Assembly (NCBI GenBank): GCA_963753105.1
Contig: CAVWBD010000002.1
Coordinates: forward strand, 1 to 64,000
Length of the DNA stretch: 64,000 nt
Origin: SZUA-36 sp963753105
GTDB taxonomy: Bacteria; Pseudomonadota; Gammaproteobacteria; Xanthomonadales; SZUA-36
Reading direction: 5' to 3'
A model generated the notes under the pieces. The model ran no database searches. It was not told the origin of the DNA and saw nothing but the letters and a program-made list of their open reading frames with translations. The position numbers were made by a program, and so were the translations under genes. Positions 60,593 to 64,000 of the stretch are shown one piece after another; within the stretch, counting starts at the first letter, position 1, and each line of letters starts with the position of its first letter.

Positions 60593-61090
60593 ATGCACAA
60601 GCTCCTGTTTTTCATCCTCGCCTGTTGCCTGGCCACCCCCGTTTTCGCCGCTGATGACGTCTTCACGTTGTACCTGGTCCGTCACGCTGAAAAGCAAGCC
60701 GATGGCAGTCGCGACCCTGACCTGACCGAGGCAGGCCAGCATCGCGCACAACAACTGGCAGCATGGTTAAAGGGCAAGAGCATCGAAGATGTCTGGTCAA
60801 GCGATTATCAACGCACACGCAGTACGGCTGGGCCGCTGGCAGGCGAACTTGGCCTCGAATTGAATATCTATGACCCACGCAACCAGCCAACGCTGGTCGG
60901 ACACCTGCTGGGACGACAAAGCACAGCCATGGTTGTCGGCCACAGCAATACCATCCCTGAACTCGCACGGCAGTTATGTGAATGCGAAATTGCCGACATG
61001 GACGAGTCCGAGTATGACCGGCTAATCGTGATAAGCATTGACGATGCTCAGGTCCACGCCAAAACACTGAATCAAGCCGAGATGTTTTAA
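60593..61090 (+). CDS. Exported histidine phosphatase superfamily protein
   Basis: 165 aa. Residues 1-19 are a Sec signal peptide ending PVFAA. The mature domain has the catalytic Arg30-His31 in YLVRHAEKQ, a helix DYQRTRSTAGPLAGELG and the second His117 in VVGHSNTIPEL, the pattern of the phosphoglycerate-mutase/SixA-like branch-2 fold. It is periplasmic by prediction; substrate unknown. It begins directly after the prfA stop, so it is probably cotranscribed. Confidence 0.85.
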   Translation: MHKLLFFILACCLATPVFAADDVFTLYLVRHAEKQADGSRDPDLTEAGQHRAQQLAAWLKGKSIEDVWSSDYQRTRSTAGPLAGELGLELNIYDPRNQPTLVGHLLGRQSTAMVVGHSNTIPELARQLCECEIADMDESEYDRLIVISIDDAQVHAKTLNQAEMF

Positions 61091-61100
61091 TCCGAAGGCT

Positions 61101-61327
61101 GTGCCCGGTGGTTTACCAGTATGGGCTCCCGGCCCCGCAGCCCTTCGGGCCACCCTCTCCTTCGAGCCGTCTTAACGGGGCCAGCCTTACAGGAATTCAG
61201 TGTCAAGCCTTACCGGATCGCATCGCACTTCCCTGTGCTCCTTGCGATCTACACTCCATCCATGGAGATAAACGACTCTCAGGATTCGGTGCTCGGAGGT
61301 CACCCAAACCGGCAAACCACCGGGCAC
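61101..61327. repeat. Intergenic element with terminal inverted repeats, type C
   Basis: 227 bp with no gene. The ends GTGCCCGGTGGTTTACC and GGCAAACCACCGGGCAC are inverted repeats with 16 of 17 positions complementary. Internal pieces such as CTTCGGGCCACCCTCTCCTT and TCCATCCATGGAGATAAACG are not obviously repeated elsewhere here. The right end (ACCGGGCACAG...GCGATTGT) resembles 12142-12180 beside element B2. Confidence 0.6.
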
Positions 61328-61380
61328 AGTGAAGAAGGGTCATTTGCGATTGTCTTTTAGGCTGGCAGCGGAGTAATTCG

Positions 61381-61488
61381 AGCTGTGCCGGGGTGTTCCT
61401 TACCCGGGACCGTAATTCGTCGGGACACGAATTACCGAGCGCCCATGGATGGCTTGAGCGTGTCCCGGGAAGGAAGCCCAGCACAGCC
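61381..61488. repeat. Intergenic inverted-repeat element, type B, copy 4 (B4)
   Basis: 108 bp. Outer ends AGCTGTGCCGGGG and CCCAGCACAGCC, inner ends TTCCTTACCCGGGAC and GTGTCCCGGGAAGGAA. The core is diverged, with its own dyad GTAATTCGTC...GACACGAATTAC, but CCGAGCGCCCATGGATGGCT resembles the CCGAGCCCCCAGGGACGGGT of B2. With type C it fills most of the 458-bp gap after the phosphatase gene. Confidence 0.7.
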
Positions 61489-61548
61489 AAGGAGACATCC
61501 TGCTTTATTTTGATCGGCTACGCCGGTTACTCCTACAAGGGAATCTTG

Positions 61549-62766
61549 TTAACGGGCTTTCCAGAAATAGGCCGCCACCGCCAGGTTAATAGGCGTTGCC
61601 AGGGCGAGCACATCGAGGTTGTACTGGTGCTGCGGATACAGCAACAACACCCATGCGATGGCGGTGCCACCGGCCAGCAATGGCGCAGCAGTTTTCCTGA
61701 GGAAAGGCACCAGGGCCAGCAAAACCAGCGGGTTGAACAACAAAAGGTTGGCGTTTGGCCGGGTCACGGCGTGGTCGGTGAGCAACCACAGCCCGGCCAA
61801 TACCATGCCCATGCTGGCACCGATCATGAGCCACGCCAGGCACAGTCCCTCCAACCAGGCCAGTGGCATAAATTTTCCACTCAACCAGGCAATCGCGACT
61901 ACCGCCAGGCCCAGGGCCAGGTAGCGGTACCAAGTGACAGCGGGTGCTGCGGCGGGTTCAGGTGCTGATGAGGTAAAAAGCATCGTATCGGCGGCTAAGA
62001 GCCCAGTACCGCTTTGCGCTGACATGGCAGCCAGTTCATCGGCCACCACCATCGGGATGAACATTTCATCCCAGCGCGTGACAGGCCGGTCTACCGGGTA
62101 ACCAAGCCCTATTTCCAGGCCCAGGTAATACCAGAACTGCAGCTGTGTCAGACGCCGCGTGTGGTCGCGGAAATTGAGTTCAGCCGGCAGTCTGCGCGTG
62201 CGCTTGGCCAACTCACCATCCAGCGCGATATCCAGCGCGTCACGGATGCGGGTCGAGCAGTTGCTCAGGTAATAATCGTAACGGTAGTCACGGTTCTCGG
62301 GCTTGATGTCATTCAGCAGAAAATCCCTCAACTGCCGGTATTGTTCTGGTTCCAGGTTCAGTTTCTGTGCCCGGATACTGCGGTCATACTGCCGGTAAAA
62401 TTCAAATTCCCTCAAAGCGGGTTGCGCGAGGGAAAAGTACAGCATGCGGCCACGCAGAAAACGCAGCAGAAAATCCTCCTGCTCAAAATCGAAGAAACCA
62501 AAGTTGAACGTGTGGTCCAGGCCCGCGGCCGGTTCCCTGAGCCAGATGGCGTTGTGGCCGAACCGCTCCCAGTAAATCTCGCCCGGCCCGAATGTAACCA
62601 GCCAGGCCTCGGCAACATCATCAGGTACTTCGGGAATGCTCAGCGGGGCATTTGCAAAGCCCACTTGGCACCAGGCCAGCATACTCAGGCACAGCAGCGC
62701 GTAAAAACCGTTCAGATAGCGTGTAGACACCTTTCCGGTAGCTGTGCTATTCCGCCTGGAGGTCAT
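61549..62766 (-). CDS. DUF4105 / Lnb N-terminal periplasmic domain membrane protein
   Basis: About 405 aa. An N-terminal signal anchor (residues 18-38) leads to a periplasmic domain of about 230 residues. It has the family's WERFGHNAIWL with His71, FNFGFFDFEQEDF, KLNLEPEQYRQLRDFLLNDI, NRDYRYDYYLSNCSTRIRDA with Cys170, and then five membrane helices at about 278-298, 303-330, 340-356, 361-378 and 384-402. The invariant Cys and His suggest thioester (acyl-transfer) chemistry. It occupies the place of lnt after ybeY-corC. The start is uncertain: ATG 62766 overlaps corC by 20 bases; GTG 62730 is an alternative. Confidence 0.8.
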   Translation of the reverse strand: MTSRRNSTATGKVSTRYLNGFYALLCLSMLAWCQVGFANAPLSIPEVPDDVAEAWLVTFGPGEIYWERFGHNAIWLREPAAGLDHTFNFGFFDFEQEDFLLRFLRGRMLYFSLAQPALREFEFYRQYDRSIRAQKLNLEPEQYRQLRDFLLNDIKPENRDYRYDYYLSNCSTRIRDALDIALDGELAKRTRRLPAELNFRDHTRRLTQLQFWYYLGLEIGLGYPVDRPVTRWDEMFIPMVVADELAAMSAQSGTGLLAADTMLFTSSAPEPAAAPAVTWYRYLALGLAVVAIAWLSGKFMPLAWLEGLCLAWLMIGASMGMVLAGLWLLTDHAVTRPNANLLLFNPLVLLALVPFLRKTAAPLLAGGTAIAWVLLLYPQHQYNLDVLALATPINLAVAAYFWKAR

Positions 62767-63595
62767 GCATATCCAGCATGATGATACGACGGCTGTTGGC
62801 GGCCGAGACACTGAAACTGAAACGCTCCGCCAGGATTACTTCTTCACCGGGTTCGGGTACCCGGCCGAATTCGGCCAGCAGCAGTCCGCCAACGGTATCG
62901 TAACCTTCGTCACTGAAATCGCATTCGAATACCTCGTTGAAATCCTCGACCTCGGCCAGCGCATTGACCTGGTAGCGGTTACCACCCAGCGCCTTGATCG
63001 GGGCTTCCTCTTCTTCATCGTGCTCATCGTCGATTTCACCGACGATTTCTTCCAGCACGTCCTCAATGGTGATCAACCCTGAAACCCCGCCGTATTCATC
63101 CACCACGATGGCCATGTGATTGCGGCTCGCGCGGAAATCCCGCAACAACATGTTCAGGCGCTTACTTTCAGGTATCACTACCGCTGGTCTGACCAGCGAC
63201 CTCATGTCCAGCGGACCACTGTTCTCGGCATAATGGCGTAACAGATCCTTGGCCAGCAGGATGCCCTCGACCGCGTCACGGTCTTCGCCGATGACCGGGA
63301 AACGTGAGTGGCCGGATTCGAGCACCAGTGGCAGGAATTCTTCCAGCGGGGAATCAAAAGGGATAACGACCATGTGGGAGCGCGGTATCATCGCGTCACG
63401 GACCTGCATTTCCGATACCGACAGCACGCCTTCGATCATGGCGACTGCCTCTGAGTCGAGGATGCCCTTGTCGCAGGATTCGTTGATCAGTTCTTTCAGT
63501 TCTTCGCGATCCCGTGGCTCGGATGTGAATATCTCACCCAGTCGCCCCATCCAGGACTTGTGCCCGGAACCGCTACTCGATTGGTCTTCGCTCAT
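62747..63595 (-). CDS. corC: HlyC/CorC-family CBS-domain protein
   Basis: 282 aa, soluble. Two CBS domains (VRDAMIPRSHMVVIPFDSPL..., VIPESKRLNMLLRDFRASRN with HMAIVVDEYGGVSGLITIED) are followed by the CorC_HlyC domain (VGGLLLAEFGRVPEPGEEVI). E. coli CorC is linked to Mg2+/Co2+ efflux and membrane integrity. It follows ybeY on the minus strand, as in the usual phoH-ybeY-corC-lnt cluster. Confidence 0.93.
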   Translation of the reverse strand: MSEDQSSSGSGHKSWMGRLGEIFTSEPRDREELKELINESCDKGILDSEAVAMIEGVLSVSEMQVRDAMIPRSHMVVIPFDSPLEEFLPLVLESGHSRFPVIGEDRDAVEGILLAKDLLRHYAENSGPLDMRSLVRPAVVIPESKRLNMLLRDFRASRNHMAIVVDEYGGVSGLITIEDVLEEIVGEIDDEHDEEEEAPIKALGGNRYQVNALAEVEDFNEVFECDFSDEGYDTVGGLLLAEFGRVPEPGEEVILAERFSFSVSAANSRRIIMLDMHDLQAE

Positions 63596-63688
63596 ATTTG
63601 TCAGGGCCTGTTAACGGAAAAATTTCCTACCCTGTAGGTGCTTTGTACCAGAAGCCTGCTCACATTTCAGCAATACGGCTTAAAAACC

Positions 63689-64000
63689 CTATTCGATGTC
63701 CAGGTATGGGTCACCAATGCCGAGCTTTGCCAACAGCCCGGTCTCCCGGGCTTCCATCACGGCGGCTTCGTCATTCTGCTCGTGGTCGTAACCCAGCAGA
63801 TGTAACACGCCATGGATCACCAGGTGTGCCCAGTGGTCGCTTGCTGCACGCCGCTGCTCAGCTGCTTCGCGCGCCACCACGGGTGCGCAGATCAACAGGT
63901 CGCCAAGCTGTGAGTGGCGGACTTCTTCAGGTAAGCCGGCAGGGAGTTCGGCAGGAAAAGACAATACGTTGGTGGCGTAGTCGCGACTGCGATAGTCACG
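63689..64000 (-). CDS. ybeY: Endoribonuclease YbeY, C-terminal fragment
   Basis: The 3' end (103 codons) of a gene entering from the right edge. It reads in frame RDYRSRDYATNVLSF at the edge and carries the zinc-binding HGVLHLLGYDHE (HxxxHxxGYDH). YbeY is a metal-dependent RNase acting in 16S rRNA 3'-end maturation and ribosome quality control. It lies 93 nt upstream of corC. Confidence 0.95.
   Translation of the reverse strand, partial: RDYRSRDYATNVLSFPAELPAGLPEEVRHSQLGDLLICAPVVAREAAEQRRAASDHWAHLVIHGVLHLLGYDHEQNDEAAVMEARETGLLAKLGIGDPYLDIE

Overview
The window is chromosomal DNA of a gammaproteobacterium, GC-rich by eye. The evidence is a gammaproteobacterial gene order: Tyr-Gly-Thr tRNAs-tuf-tRNA-Trp-secE-nusG-rplKAJL-rpoBC, the str/S10/spc/alpha operons, and hemA-prfA divergent from lolB-ispE-tRNA-Gln-prs. 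The proteins closely resemble E. coli or Pseudomonas homologues. A marine or soil lineage of the Woeseia/Chromatiales kind is a guess; the genus cannot be fixed from the sequence alone.

Positions 1-17,200 hold metabolic genes: the start of methylmalonyl-CoA mutase and a FabD-like acyltransferase, a POT-like transporter, the GTPase BipA, a class II DAHP synthase with DsbB, a three-gene histidine-degradation operon (hutU-hutH-hutI), a second histidine/aromatic lyase whose cofactor triad reads Ala-Cys-Gly instead of Ala-Ser-Gly, and a ferrous-iron uptake operon feoAB behind a Fur-box-like palindrome. The gaps between these genes carry several copies of non-coding inverted-repeat elements that share a core.

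Positions 17,700-49,900 form one minus-strand block in which every gene belongs to transcription or translation: four tRNAs, tufB, secE, nusG, rplK-A-J-L, rpoB, rpoC, then (after a REP-like hairpin and two tandem promoters) rpsL, rpsG, fusA, tufA, the full S10 and spc operons (including the 37-codon rpmJ) and the alpha operon to rplQ, closed by a bidirectional terminator. The two tuf genes are almost identical at the DNA level. Regulatory signals visible inside the block are the L10 leader, an rplL-rpoB hairpin, two str promoters and an alpha-operon promoter.

Positions 49,900-60,600 carry ychF, pth, rplY (L25), a TPR protein, prs, tRNA-Gln, ispE, lolB and a TPR lipoprotein on the minus strand, and hemA-prfA on the plus strand, followed by an exported histidine phosphatase. 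The final 2.5 kb read ybeY-corC and then, where lnt usually sits, a DUF4105/Lnb-type protein with a periplasmic Cys/His domain and five membrane segments.

The strongest items for follow-up are the Ala-Cys-Gly lyase with its 40-bp inverted repeat, the Lnb-like protein in the Lnt position, the family of intergenic inverted-repeat elements, and a possible structured RNA upstream of rplY. No CRISPR array, prophage, insertion sequence or rRNA gene was seen.
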